Source: Pholis gunnellus (lineage: Eukaryota; Chordata; Actinopteri; Perciformes; Pholidae). From it: a stretch of 64,000 nt of DNA. Shown in pieces: positions 47,225 through 57,800 of the stretch; position 1 is the first letter of the stretch, and every line of letters starts with the position of its first letter. Both the position numbers and the translations under genes were made by a program. Below the pieces are notes generated by a model that was not told the DNA's origin, ran no database searches, and was given only the letters and a program-made list of their open reading frames with translations. The stretch lies in assembly GCA_910591455.2 (NCBI GenBank), contig OU342810.1:372001-436000 (forward strand), given 5' to 3'.

Positions 47225-47735
47225 CTGCATGTTGTCTTCAGGTGGCAATGTCTGGTTCTGAAAAGTGAAGAGTCTGAAAGCTGCATTCTCTCTAGTGACC
47301 ATCAGGGGGCGACTCCTCTGGTTGTATAGAAGTCTATGAGAAAATGACTCTACTTCTCTCTTGATTTATTACCTCAGTAAACATTGTAAACATGAGTTTA
47401 TGGTCTCAATCTCTAGTTTCAAGTCTTCTTCAATACAGCATGATGTTCATTTAGTAAATGATGGTCCATTTAGAGTCAAATAGACCATAAAGCAGGAGAT
47501 GCTTTAGGGCGGGGCAACTATGTGATTGACAGGTCTCTACCAGAGACATATACGTCGTCTCTACGTCACTCCTCCTCAGTCCTAATATGGTCACTTCTGC
47601 TCACTGGTTGCAAAGAGCCAAGATGGTGTCGGCCAAAATGACGAACTCAAGGCTTCAAAACTGCTTTGGTGTTGGTCAACAAACCAATGGATGACGTCAC
47701 GGTGACTACGTCCTCTGACATACAGTCTCTGGTTG
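47225..47735 (+). repeat. Dispersed teleost repeat family C
   Basis: Contains ACCATCAGGGGGCGACTCCT and a right end GATGACGTCACGGTGACTAC. I recognise the type as frequent in fish genomes but not its class. The right end resembles, in reverse, the units of the array at 52250-52695. Confidence 0.6.
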
Positions 47736-48181
47736 TCTCTGATTCAGACATGAAATGACTGATTTTAGCAGATCAACACACCACCTGTCTATTATTTCTA
47801 TCTCATCCTTTGAGGTGTCAGCATGCATTTTAGTTCAGTTGGTAAGAATGTTGGAAATCAGTTTGCTGGGCATGGTTGTGAGCTCCTCCATACGCTCATG
47901 TCAATACATAATGGGGTGCTCCACCACTTTTACACGTGAAAGTATTTGTGCAAGAACAAAGACCAGTAACACTGAACATCTTCACATAATACAGTCAGAT
48001 AACAAGGACATGTGGGGGTGGAATGTGTCTCAGCAGATTCAGGAATATTTCCACCAAGAGGATTTAATCGGAGAGGGAGACGGTCTGAAGTTACACTGAA
48101 AGAGTGAATCCTAAACAGCTACTCCGCTCACACGCCAGCGTGACTGCTGGCTAGATGGACTTTAACTGGATGAGTGTGGAC

Positions 48182-49298
48182 TAGGGCTGCAACTAACGAT
48201 TATTTTAATAATCGATTAATCTGTCGATTATTTGTTCGATTAATCGATGAATCAGATTTTTAAAAAAAAGCATTAGTTTCTAACCCTTTTTTCAAAAACA
48301 GAACTGACAAAACAACAAATTCACAGTGCAAAGAATCTTCAGAAAGTGCACAAACAGGTTGCTCGAACATCCCTGAGCTGTTAAAGTAATAATTTAAAAA
48401 AATAAATGGACTAATATCAGTAGTGGGGTTCAGCGGGTTACCCACGCCTCTCGGCCAAGGGTAGACACACGCTGATCCACTCAGTGTGGCGCGCGTGCAG
48501 CCCCGGACATCTAAGGGCATCACAGACCTGTTATTGCTTAATCTCGTGGCTGAACGCCACTCGTCCCTCTGAGAAGCTGGACGCCGACCGCACGGGGCCG
48601 CGTAACTAGTTAGCATGCCGGAGTCTTGTTCGTTATCGGAATTAACCAGACAAATTGCTCCACCGACTAAGAACGGCCATGAACCACCACCCACAGCATG
48701 GAGAAAGAGCATCAATCTGTCAATCCTTGCCGTGTCCGGGCCGGGTGAGGTTCCCCCAAATACTCTAGTCTCTCATCACCTACAAGTATAACAGCACTTT
48801 AATGAGTGAACTGAATACACGTCACCGTGTTCTGGTAGACCAGCAGTAGAATAACACGGGGAAGAAAAAGTTCGTTGTTTTCTCCCGCCATTTCTCATCT
48901 TTCTGAGCTCCGCTTAACTTCCGGTTTAATGGTCACGTTACAAAAACAAAAGCTCGTCTATCATAAGTAAAACAACGGCACGGTTACGAGTTAAACACAA
49001 TGTACGCAAAATGGCAGTAAATGTAATTATTATAATTGCAGAAATAAACTAAAAATAATACAAATCGCGTAAATCAACTTCCGGTGTTGTCACGGCAACG
49101 TTTATACGCCGGTCAGTGTCAGCTACAGAACCGGAGTCCTGTTCCGTTATTCCGAGCTGCTGTGAACACTCAAACATCTCCACGACTTATTGAGTGGCGT
49201 AATAATCGCGCGACACAACGAATCGATAATGAAATTCGTTGCCAACTCTTTTGATAATCGATTTTTATCGATTTTATCGATTCGTTGTTGCAGCCCTA
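48182..49298. mobile_element. Non-autonomous hAT element carrying 18S rRNA sequence
   Basis: The ends are inverted TAGGGCTGCAAC and are flanked by a perfect 8-bp duplication GTGTGGAC (48174-48181 and 49299-49306), as expected for hAT. Subterminal regions are rich in ATCGATTA-type words. No transposase is present. The interior holds 48422-48754, a piece of 18S rRNA gene in reverse orientation. Confidence 0.93.
48422..48754 (-). pseudogene. 18S rRNA fragment (3' major domain) inside a hAT element
   Basis: On the minus strand about 333 bp follow eukaryotic 18S rRNA nearly base for base: CCTCACCCGGCCCGGACACG, GGATTGACAGATTGAT, GTCTGGTTAATTCCGATAAC, TGATGCCCTTAGATGTCCGG and GGGTAACCCGCTGAACCCC, in the right order and spacing. 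The GCGGTCGGCGTCC segment is of vertebrate type. Scattered substitutions and small deletions show it is not a working gene, and it covers only part of the small-subunit 3' major domain. Similarity stops abruptly at both edges, inside the transposon. Confidence 0.93.
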
Positions 49299-49309
49299 GT
49301 GTGGACCTA

Positions 49310-49755
49310 TAACTCTGAATGACTCCCATGAGGACACAAGGGAGCCATTCTTCACTGAGTCACAAACAAAACCCTTTGCTGGTCAGGACGCCAGTACCAG
49401 AACTACATTTAGAGACGCACCAGTACTTTCAGAACCAGTACTCTAGGTGATCCACACACCCCTTCACAGGGATTCCAATGTTAGTAAGAAGTAGTTCCAG
49501 TGGGTGGGGTAGAGGCACACAGTAACTCGTACCATGAGTGAACTAGAAGGGCACAGACATAGATTAAATCCTTGGTCCTCAGCTATCTGCATGCAGACAT
49601 TCTGCTGGAGCAGTGACGTCAGAGAGCTAGAGGACACAGGCTCATCCACAAGAATGTTCCAAAACAATCACAAAGACTCGAGGTGTTTCAACTTCTCACT
49701 CAAGTAACATCAGTGGGATCACATGCACGCACACACGCACGCGCAGACACACAAA
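49310..49755. other. Start of tgfb2 intron 1; no other feature
   Basis: Sequence just downstream of the exon 1 donor. An alternating AC/GC-rich run lies near 49725-49755. No second exon seen. Confidence 0.5.
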
Positions 49756-49762
49756 CGCTTAC

Positions 49763-50108
49763 TCTCTGCTGGGTAGAAAGGCTGCATGTCGACCTTGTGC
49801 ACCTCCTTGGCGTAGTACTCCTCCTCGCTCCGCTGCCGCTCGCACGTCGCCGCGCGCTCGTTCGCCTTCTCCTGCAGCAGGTCGCGGGTGCAGTTGTAAA
49901 TGGCCACGATGTCCCGAGACACGTCCTCGGGCTCGGGGAAGTCCTCGGGGGGACTGGTGAGCTTCAGCTTGCTCAGGATCTGCCCTCGGATGGCCTCTAT
50001 GCGCTTCTTCTTGAACTGGTCCATGTCCAGCGTGCTGCATGTGGACAGACTGAGCGCCACGGCGGCTAGATCCAGAGTGAGGAGAAGACTGACGACACAC
50101 AGGTTCAT
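49763..50108 (-). CDS. tgfb2: tgfb2 coding exon 1 (transforming growth factor beta 2)
   Basis: The exon encodes the first 115 residues plus one base of TGF-beta 2, a secreted dimeric cytokine made as a latent precursor. Residues 1-20 form a hydrophobic signal peptide. Next come LSTCSTLDMDQF, whose cysteine links the latency peptide to latent TGF-beta-binding proteins, and the helical straitjacket start IEAIRGQILSKLKLTSPPED. An N-glycosylation site lies in IYNCTRDLL, and EEYYAKEV matches the family. The start ATG is at 50108; coding stops at a GTAAGC donor (49762-49757), phase 1, the same place as in mammals. The mature growth-factor exons are not seen in this window. Confidence 0.96.
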
Positions 50109-50760
50109 CTTCTCTTCCGATGGCTTCCAATATCAAGTAAAAAAAAACGATCTAGGAAAATATTCACCGAAGTGATTTAAAACCCGCCAGGCAGACTCAT
50201 TTCTGAGCCCAAGATCATTTATGACCACGAGCCAAGTGGCCCCGAACAGCTACTTGTAGAGCGTATGGTTCAAATTCCCCAGTTTCAGTAAAGTGTACCT
50301 GAAAATCCATTCAACTGTGTGGACAGAAGGAGAAGCCGTTACTATCGCTGGTAGTGTCGGTGCAGAAGACGTCTGGGTGGAAACAGGGCAGCTGAAGACA
50401 GGACCGAGCTCACCTCCATCGCGTTCACTCCCCACACGACACACAGTCGGTCTATAATCATCCGAACTCAAACGCGGTCCCGAATATCAGCAGGGACGCA
50501 ACGTGGGAACTTTTTCAAGGTTTTCTGACGCGCTGAAATCAGAAATCCTTACAAAGTTGAGATTTCACGATGAGGGAGTCCTCCTTCAGAAGTAGCTCAC
50601 AAACAGCTCGGAGTTTGGCTTCGGTGCGACTGCATAGCGCTTTTACGCGTCTCCCTCAACCCATCCAGTTGGGGGACGGCTCGTGCCAAGCGGACAGCAG
50701 CGGCTGCTTGAAAGGAGATTCATACGGGACGAAAGTTCCACGTGCTCCCCCTCTGGTCTG
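50109..50760 (-). promoter_or_regulatory. tgfb2: tgfb2 5' untranslated region and probable promoter
   Basis: The sequence upstream of the tgfb2 start is less AT-rich and has many CpGs. An E-box CACGTG is at 50739-50744; an E-box and a CRE drive the human TGFB2 promoter. I cannot fix the transcription start. Confidence 0.45.
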
Positions 50761-51140
50761 TAGTCTTCACTGTCGGAGAAGGGGAACCTTCAAATCCACA
50801 TTATCAGACGGTTTCTTGTGAATAGGAGCGCTCACTGTACCCATTGGGACAGCGCTGCAGCGGCTAATGGCCCGTCGGCCCCTGCTGCGTTATGTGTTTA
50901 CGCAGGGTCCTAAAGCCGGTTAACGCAACTTCTCTGTCGAGTTCCTCTCTGCGTCACATTGGACACCAGTTCCATTTTTCTGCTGGTGTTGGAAGCTTGC
51001 TGGGCTCCGCACTGCAGAATGTCACATGTGTTTGTTGTGTACAGACTGAGCTATTGTGGTTCAGTAATGCTCCTGCATACACACCATGGTTTCATCCCGT
51101 GTGCTGTGTTTGATTAGCGCACTTTAGTTATACTGTCACT

Positions 51141-52127
51141 CAGTGGCGGCTCTAGGTAGGGCTGTGCCACGTCCAATTTCAGCAAACACCCCAGAATGAT
51201 TTAATGCAAAAAAAAATGAAGGTATCAAACACGCATTACTACTTTGCAGTTAAATATTTAACATTTATTCCAAGATGAAAAAAAGCAGTAAATAACACTT
51301 TGATAAACACGTCAGGACATCTTACTAATGTCCTCACATGCAATTCAGTATAATATAATAATATATAAATCATATAATAATATTCACTATAATATAAAAT
51401 ACACACACATATAACAATTTATTTATAACTATATAATAATTTATAATAAGACAGGTGCTTCATATCCCTCACTCCCTAACTGTCCGTGCTGGATCTGTCC
51501 CCGTTGTTTTGAAAAGCTAAATAAGTTATTAGCATGACTGCATCCAGCTAGCCAAACCTGTCTGGTGTACAGCTAGTAGAGAAGCTTCATGTACTGCTTC
51601 CCTTTCACGCTAGTCTGCTGTCTGATTGTGGGATCAGGTTGATCTGATATCAGCTCTTTCAACCTGCAGTTTCTCCGCCAAACTTCTCCTCTCAAACGGG
51701 TCTTGGAGGAGAAGTACTCGCGCCCGAGCTCGCCCGTAGAGACTAGTCCTGACGAGAACGCGCAATTTGGGGAGCTACAGATTCTGCCCCAAGCGGGATC
51801 TATTTGAGGACGCTGATTGGCTAAATTGTATGTCACACATTTATATCTTTAATCAGCAATTGGCTAAACTGCTTCATAGACCCGCCTCCTGTGGGCGCTT
51901 TCTCCAGCGTCCCAGCGCTGCTGAGATATGCAGACAGGCTGAGAGGACGTGCAGGAAAAGCATATATTTTGCGCAGATATCATATTTTACACATATTACT
52001 GGATGATTCCATGTTTCAAAAACACAAATATTGACAATTTGTATAGTTTATTATTATTATTTTTTTAATTATTTGTGGTTCAAGGAGGGGCGGCGCCCTA
52101 GCGCCCTCTATTGACCAGCCGCCACTG
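51141..52127. mobile_element. Non-autonomous hAT-like element
   Basis: The ends CAGTGGCGG and CCGCCACTG are inverted, and the right subterminal part reads GCGCCCTCTATTGACCAG. The length is 987 bp with no transposase. The first bases equal those of the hAT at 4335, but I could not find an exact 8-bp duplication, so the boundaries are less certain. Confidence 0.72.
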
Positions 52128-52249
52128 CTCACTGCAAGTGTGCTAGTTAGTTTACTTTATTGCCATTAAAACAAAGGACACAGCATGGGAGTAAAACCAT
52201 GATCTAAACAGACGTGTTACAGTGATACAGAGAACACCATGAGGCCAAA

Positions 52250-52695
52250 CTGTATAAACATGACGTAGCCTCTGTGACGTCACTACCGTCACTAACGTAG
52301 ACTGTTATAAACATGACGTAGCCTCCGTAACGTCACTACCGTAGACTGTATAGACATGACGTAGCCTCCGTAACGTCACTACCGTAGACTGTATAAACAT
52401 GACGTAGCCTCTGTGACGTCACTACCGTCACTAACGTAGACTGTTATAAACACAACATAGTCTCCGTGACGTCACTAACGTAGACTGCATAAACATGATG
52501 TAGCCTCCGTGACGTCACTACCGTCACTAACGTAGACTGTATAAACATGACTTAGCCTCCGTGATGCCACTAACGTAGACTGTATCAACACAACGTAGCC
52601 TCTGTGAAGTCACTACCGATACTAACGTAGACTGTTATAAACATGACGTAGCCTCTGTGAAGTCACTACCGTCACCACCATAGACTGTATAAACA
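52250..52695. repeat. Tandem array with repeated CRE-like sites
   Basis: Irregular units of about 50-65 bp each contain CTGTATAAACATGACGTAGC and a GTGACGTCAC-like site. Four carry the exact palindrome TGACGTCA (first at 52275-52282); others are one base off. The unit is the reverse of the right end of repeat family C. Confidence 0.88.
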
Positions 52696-52880
52696 TGACT
52701 CAGCCTCCGCAATGTCACCCACAGGCTACTAAAGAGCCAATGGGGAGCTCAAAGTGGGACGGCTCAGGCCGTCTTCATCTTGGCAGTGAGGACACACCCG
52801 AAAACCCAGCCTATCCCAAAATGGGCAATGAGGGTGTTTGGAGCCGAAGCCGAATGAAGCCTGCAGCAAACTAGCTCCAA
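52696..52880 (-). repeat. Body of a family C repeat next to the array
   Basis: On the minus strand it reads CTCACTGCCAAGATGAAGAC and GAGCTCCCCATTGGCTC, like the interior of widely dispersed fish repeats that end in GACGTCAC. The tandem array extends from its end. Confidence 0.55.
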
Positions 52881-52889
52881 ACTAACAAG

Positions 52890-54460
52890 CCAGAAAAAAT
52901 GTTCAGAAGTGAATTTAATGATGAAAAAACATACAAAAATTGTAAAATAAAATTAAATAAAAACTACCAATGTCCAGAACGAGTAGCCTCCCTTCAGAAT
53001 ACAGGAACAAAAAAACGTGAGGTGCCATGGGTCCTCGTGGGTCCTCACGCCTGTCTAGTTCCAAGTGCTCGCTAGCATTTAGATGCCTGTAGCCATTCAG
53101 AGGCAGGGTATAGCCGGGCCATTTGATTTACTGACAAAAAATATGATGTACAATTGTGGGTATTTATTTTATACTTTCTACTCCCTGAATTGAACGTGTT
53201 GTACATCAGATCATCAGATGTACAACACGTCCAATAATCTTTACCACGCACAGGATCTCTCTCCCTGAGGAATACAAATCTTGGATTGGTTTGAATCAGC
53301 CACAATTTTTACAGTAACTGACAAAAGGTCCGCTTACTCGTTCCAGAGCTTTTAACTGTAATATGCGGTCTTCATCAGCAGGTCGAGTTTGCTCAGTTGT
53401 CATGGGACTGTATTTGTTGTTCCATTACATATACTGTTATATATAACATGACTAATGATTTCAATAGCAGTGGTTACAAACAGTGTCTGGTGAAGGGATT
53501 GAGGAGCTGGTACAGTAGAGCTGAAGCATGTGAGCCCGTCGGCACATACTCTGTGAGGAGTCCACTTCACTGCACCAGGTGTTCTTCTCCATCAGTCATG
53601 CTAACATGAACCCAGCTGGAAGCCTTGGGCCCTGTTACAGAACAGAGCCGGCTCACTGATACACAGGTTAATGGCCACCGTCCTTTTCAATCAAAAGAAA
53701 AGGACGGCTGAGCTGGCTGTTTAGCTTTGATACTTCATGTGAGTCACAGTTTGAAGCTTCACTTTGTGCTGGTGTCTCTGAGCAGACAGACCGTCAACAG
53801 GACCTGGATAAAAGACAGCATACCACAGTGTTGCCATGACAGACAATCGTCCAATGTGGTGCAGACGGGCTGACGCGCCCTACTACGCCCACAACTCCCT
53901 GCGCACAGAATTCCATGGGTTTTGCCACCAGCGAGGATCACAGGAAGCCCTGCAGTCTAGAGACTAGAGACACCAGCCATGGGTCAGTGTCTACAGGACA
54001 CAACAGCTGCTCACTTTAATTAAAGGAGCACGTCTGCTGATATTCTAGAATTTTCCTCGTGTCATTGAATCCCAGAGACAAGCCAACCATAAATCAAGTG
54101 TGTGCGTGTCCACAGGATGATACTTCTTGTCTTCTGTCCATCTGTTTGCGACCCGTCACACAGACATCTATAGGCTGTGTTCAACACATTCATTTCATTA
54201 GGTTTTAAAGCCTGATCAAGGAATGACTGTGTGGAATATAAACACTTCCTGGTAACCCGTTCACAGGATTGGTTGGAACCGCTGCTTCAAAGGGTTTAGA
54301 CTTTTTCCAAGTAGATGTTAACACCACCCTGACATGCCGTATGTTCATTCAAAGAGCTAAGGGTTGCTGGAATTCTTCCCCCTCTCCATTGTGACCATGA
54401 ACACATCCCACCTGACGCTAAACTGTAAGGCCCACATGGACAGAGACACCACAGAGCACT
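52890..54460. other. Intergenic; small hairpin and repeat fragment
   Basis: Holds a piece of repeat family A (53135-53195) and a perfect 14-bp stem, ACGTGTTGTACATC and its complement, at 53194-53230. No gene seen. Confidence 0.55.
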
Positions 54461-54483
54461 GATGGCCTTTCATCAATTGGTTG

Positions 54484-54489
54484 TTTATT
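54484..54489 (-). terminator. rrp15: rrp15 polyadenylation signal
   Basis: AATAAA on the minus strand, about 225 bp after the stop codon. No other signal lies closer. Confidence 0.65.
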
Positions 54490-54712
54490 CAAAACATTAA
54501 TATTTACAGAGTTTACAATAATTCAATACTATGATGGAGGAGCTCCTCCAAGTTCCCCCAGAGCCAACATCTGTCATCCTGTTTCCACATGGTTTGTCTC
54601 AGAGTGGCAAAGGGGCGGGGCTTGCTACTGGATTTAAGCAGTTCCACACTTCCTAAAGTTCAGCTGTTCAGGGTTTCTGTACCACAGAAGGTCCCTGCTG
54701 TACACAGTCCCT

Positions 54713-54844
54713 TCAGTCCGTATGGACGGTGTCATCCTCCTCTCGGTCACTGTCTTTGTCCCAGTCTTTCATGGTGGCTCCCATCATGAAGTCATCTGAG
54801 AGGACACTCCAGTTGGACCGCTCTTCTGCTGCCGCTGCCATTGC
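54713..54844 (-). CDS. rrp15: rrp15 coding exon 5 and stop
   Basis: 132 nt including TGA at 54715-54713. Encodes an alanine-rich start, then DDFMMGATMKDWDKDSD. The acceptor AG is the end of a GT microsatellite. Confidence 0.94.
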   Translation of the reverse strand, partial: AMAAAAEERSNWSVLSDDFMMGATMKDWDKDSDREEDDTVHTD

Positions 54845-54884
<40 letters not shown>

Positions 54885-57800
54885 CTTAGGGTTCAGCTCT
54901 GCTCATGATGCTTTCATGAGACAACAGTGACACCATGAGGTGACACAGTGAAGTCACAGCTCGTTAGACAGAGTGATGAAGAGTACCAACACATTCTGCA
55001 AAATCTAACAGCAGTGTGTGTTTCTCTCTCTCACTGGTTCGGTGTACAACATGCATGATGAGTCAAAGATCACAGTGACACAACTCCTCTGCAGCAGCTG
55101 TGAAACGTGCCCAACATCTGGCCTGAGATCATTTTGTTTATCCTCCTAGTAGACTGATGGATGGAGTACTCCCTCTGGGAAAAGGACGTCATTGAACTTA
55201 CAGTGGTGTCTTCAGTCCTGCTGCTGGCTCCACTGCCTCCCTCTGTCCTTCTCAGCACATCGATGAAGTCTTTCTTGGAGACGGACGAAAGAAACTTGGC
55301 CTTCTTCCTCTCTGAGCCACCAACTTCCTTCACCTTGACATCGATGGTTTTCTGGTGTTTCCTCACAGCGTTGAACAGCTGCACCACCCCTCTGAACAGA
55401 AACACACACTGGGGTGAGGAATGAATCTTGTTGAGAATGTTTAAACAGAAAAGAGTAGTCACCTGGTAGCAACTCTCTGCAGAGCTCTTTCAGTGTCGCG
55501 GTCCTTCACTACGTCAGCTTTCTCTCTGCACATCATCTCCCATGCTCGCTTCTTGTCAACCTGATGGACACAAACGAGTGTTCATGCTGGACAACTTCTC
55601 ACAAAAATCACCGTCATCTACTTCTGCAGTGTTCCTCCATACAGCTTGTAAAAAACATGATATATATGCTATGGTCACAAAGATGCATGAAAGCATTGGG
55701 AGCAGTGGGCTGCTGCGCATTTTCCACATGTTAAACTTTAAATCTTCTCCCACAAATGTCCCTTACGGCTGCATTTAGACCCACCGCAGGCTCTCGGTCG
55801 TTGGGGGAACCAAAGCAGCGGGCAAAGCACCCCGAGTGGTCCAGCGAAAGGTTGAACCAGGCTCAGCTTTGGCCACAAGGCAACGGGCCTCATCCAGCAT
55901 GGTGCTACGTCCACCAGCCAATACACGTGAGCACATTCCTGGTAGATGACATCTTTGTGGCCAGTTGTGAGGACATTACCAGTGACAATATGAAACCATC
56001 TTACAGCACCACCTCCCGCCACGGCAGAATGGCTGAAATACACCAAATCCGTTGACGTATGTGAAGTTGACGGATCCCATTCATTTCTATGGAGAGCAAC
56101 CTAGGCAGCGCTGATCAACACATGTTAATGTACCGTTTAGCGGTCGACCGGATGCCAACAAACAGAAAGACGCGACGGAACCCCAAACGGTCCGTCAGGG
56201 GAGCTAGGCTCTATTTTCAACATGTCGGCTGGGTCACAAACTCATTTTACAGCTCAACAGTTCACTTCAATGTGTTTCTGAATATCAGAATATTGATGTA
56301 TTGTTGATCAGCACTGCCTAGTTTGACTTTTTGATCGAGCGTGCTGTCTTGGATGATGGACCTAGTTTGCATAAAGTTGAAGTTGGGTCATGGTGATGCA
56401 GATTACAGCGAATGGTCAGTCAACTGGCCGTGTTGTATTCATCATGCAACGCGCGGCCGGCTCTTTTGCACTTAATAGAAAAGAATGGGATCCGTCAGCT
56501 TCACGTACGTCGACGAATTTGGTGCATTTCAGCCATGAAGGCAGGAGTATTCAATTAAAATGAATTAAACAAGATCCAGTTAGAGAGAAGTTCCTCCTGC
56601 AAAGGTCCGGAACATCACAGTAATATCTAACTTGCACTATGATTCAGTCCCAAATATATTGAAGTAGCCAACAGTTGTATTAACGTCTGTCAACATTGTC
56701 AGATTTCAAATTGAAATGGATGCATTATAAATAATACATAATCTAATACTAAATAAATACTCTCTCACTTCAAGTAAAATAAGGGATGTATTCAAGAATA
56801 TATTACATAACAGAAAGCTTTTGAAAAGTGTGCATCTTAAAATAAAGTACTTCATTTTTGAATAATGAACTGAAGTGATGTCAATCAAAAAAGCTAAGAT
56901 ATTATATTCTTGTCATCTTCTAATAAGAGTAATTAGTGTGCATGGACTTTGTCTGTGGTTATTAAACCACTTGTTTCAGCTCTGTTCCTCTCTGTTAACA
57001 TCATTGTTGGTCAGTGAATTCATGTCAGGATTCTGATCATTTTGGGCTCTTAGATTGTTTATTTTCTGTGACTTCATTTCAGATGTGAGTGGGTACGTTT
57101 GCTAAAAAGAGTTGTGCTTTTTCTCTTAGTGGAGCTTCACATTACTGCTTTTAATGATCACATGTGAGACATCCTGGTTTTAAACTGCCTGTAGGAAGAA
57201 TTCACCTCTTAGTAATGGTTAAAGACTCTGGTCTCCCTGGTGTCCCTGGTCTCCGTCCACTCTTTTCTTTTGGAGAATGTCATGTGAGATAACTTCTGAC
57301 TCACATATTATTCTGACTGTTGTCTCTCTCTGTGTGCGAGTATCTCACTCAAGTCGAGGGTGAGGATTATCAGAACATACATATTTGATATCTGTTATCG
57401 GTTTGGGTCCAGACCGCCTATCAGTGACCCTGCATTAAGGCATCGCTGTCATGATTAGGGATGGGTATCGTTTGGGTTTTTTCCGATACCGGTGCTAAAA
57501 CGATACTTTTTTTATTGCCAAGTCAAATTGAACAATATATTTAACTGTTTAAAGTATACTATACATATTAGTGCTGGGCAACGATTACAATTTTTAATCG
57601 CATGGAATTTTTGCGATTAATCTCATTGTTATGGCAAAGTTCAATAATTAATTCAAAGGTAGTGTATTGTGCACTTTTATTTTAAAAGTACTGCTATATG
57701 AACAAAAGTGCAATAACATTTGGTTTGCAAACACTTTAAACAAATAAGGTTCTTTTTAACAGCAGTATTCCCTTTACACAGTAGCAGTTCTATCTCTTCA

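Noticed and set aside
48260..48715. 151-codon minus-strand protein
   Set aside because: It is a chance frame over 18S rRNA sequence inside a hAT element.
51133..52135. Exact 8-bp target duplication around the hAT-like element
   Set aside because: Flanks CTGTCACT and CTCACTGC resemble each other only loosely, so I did not claim a duplication.
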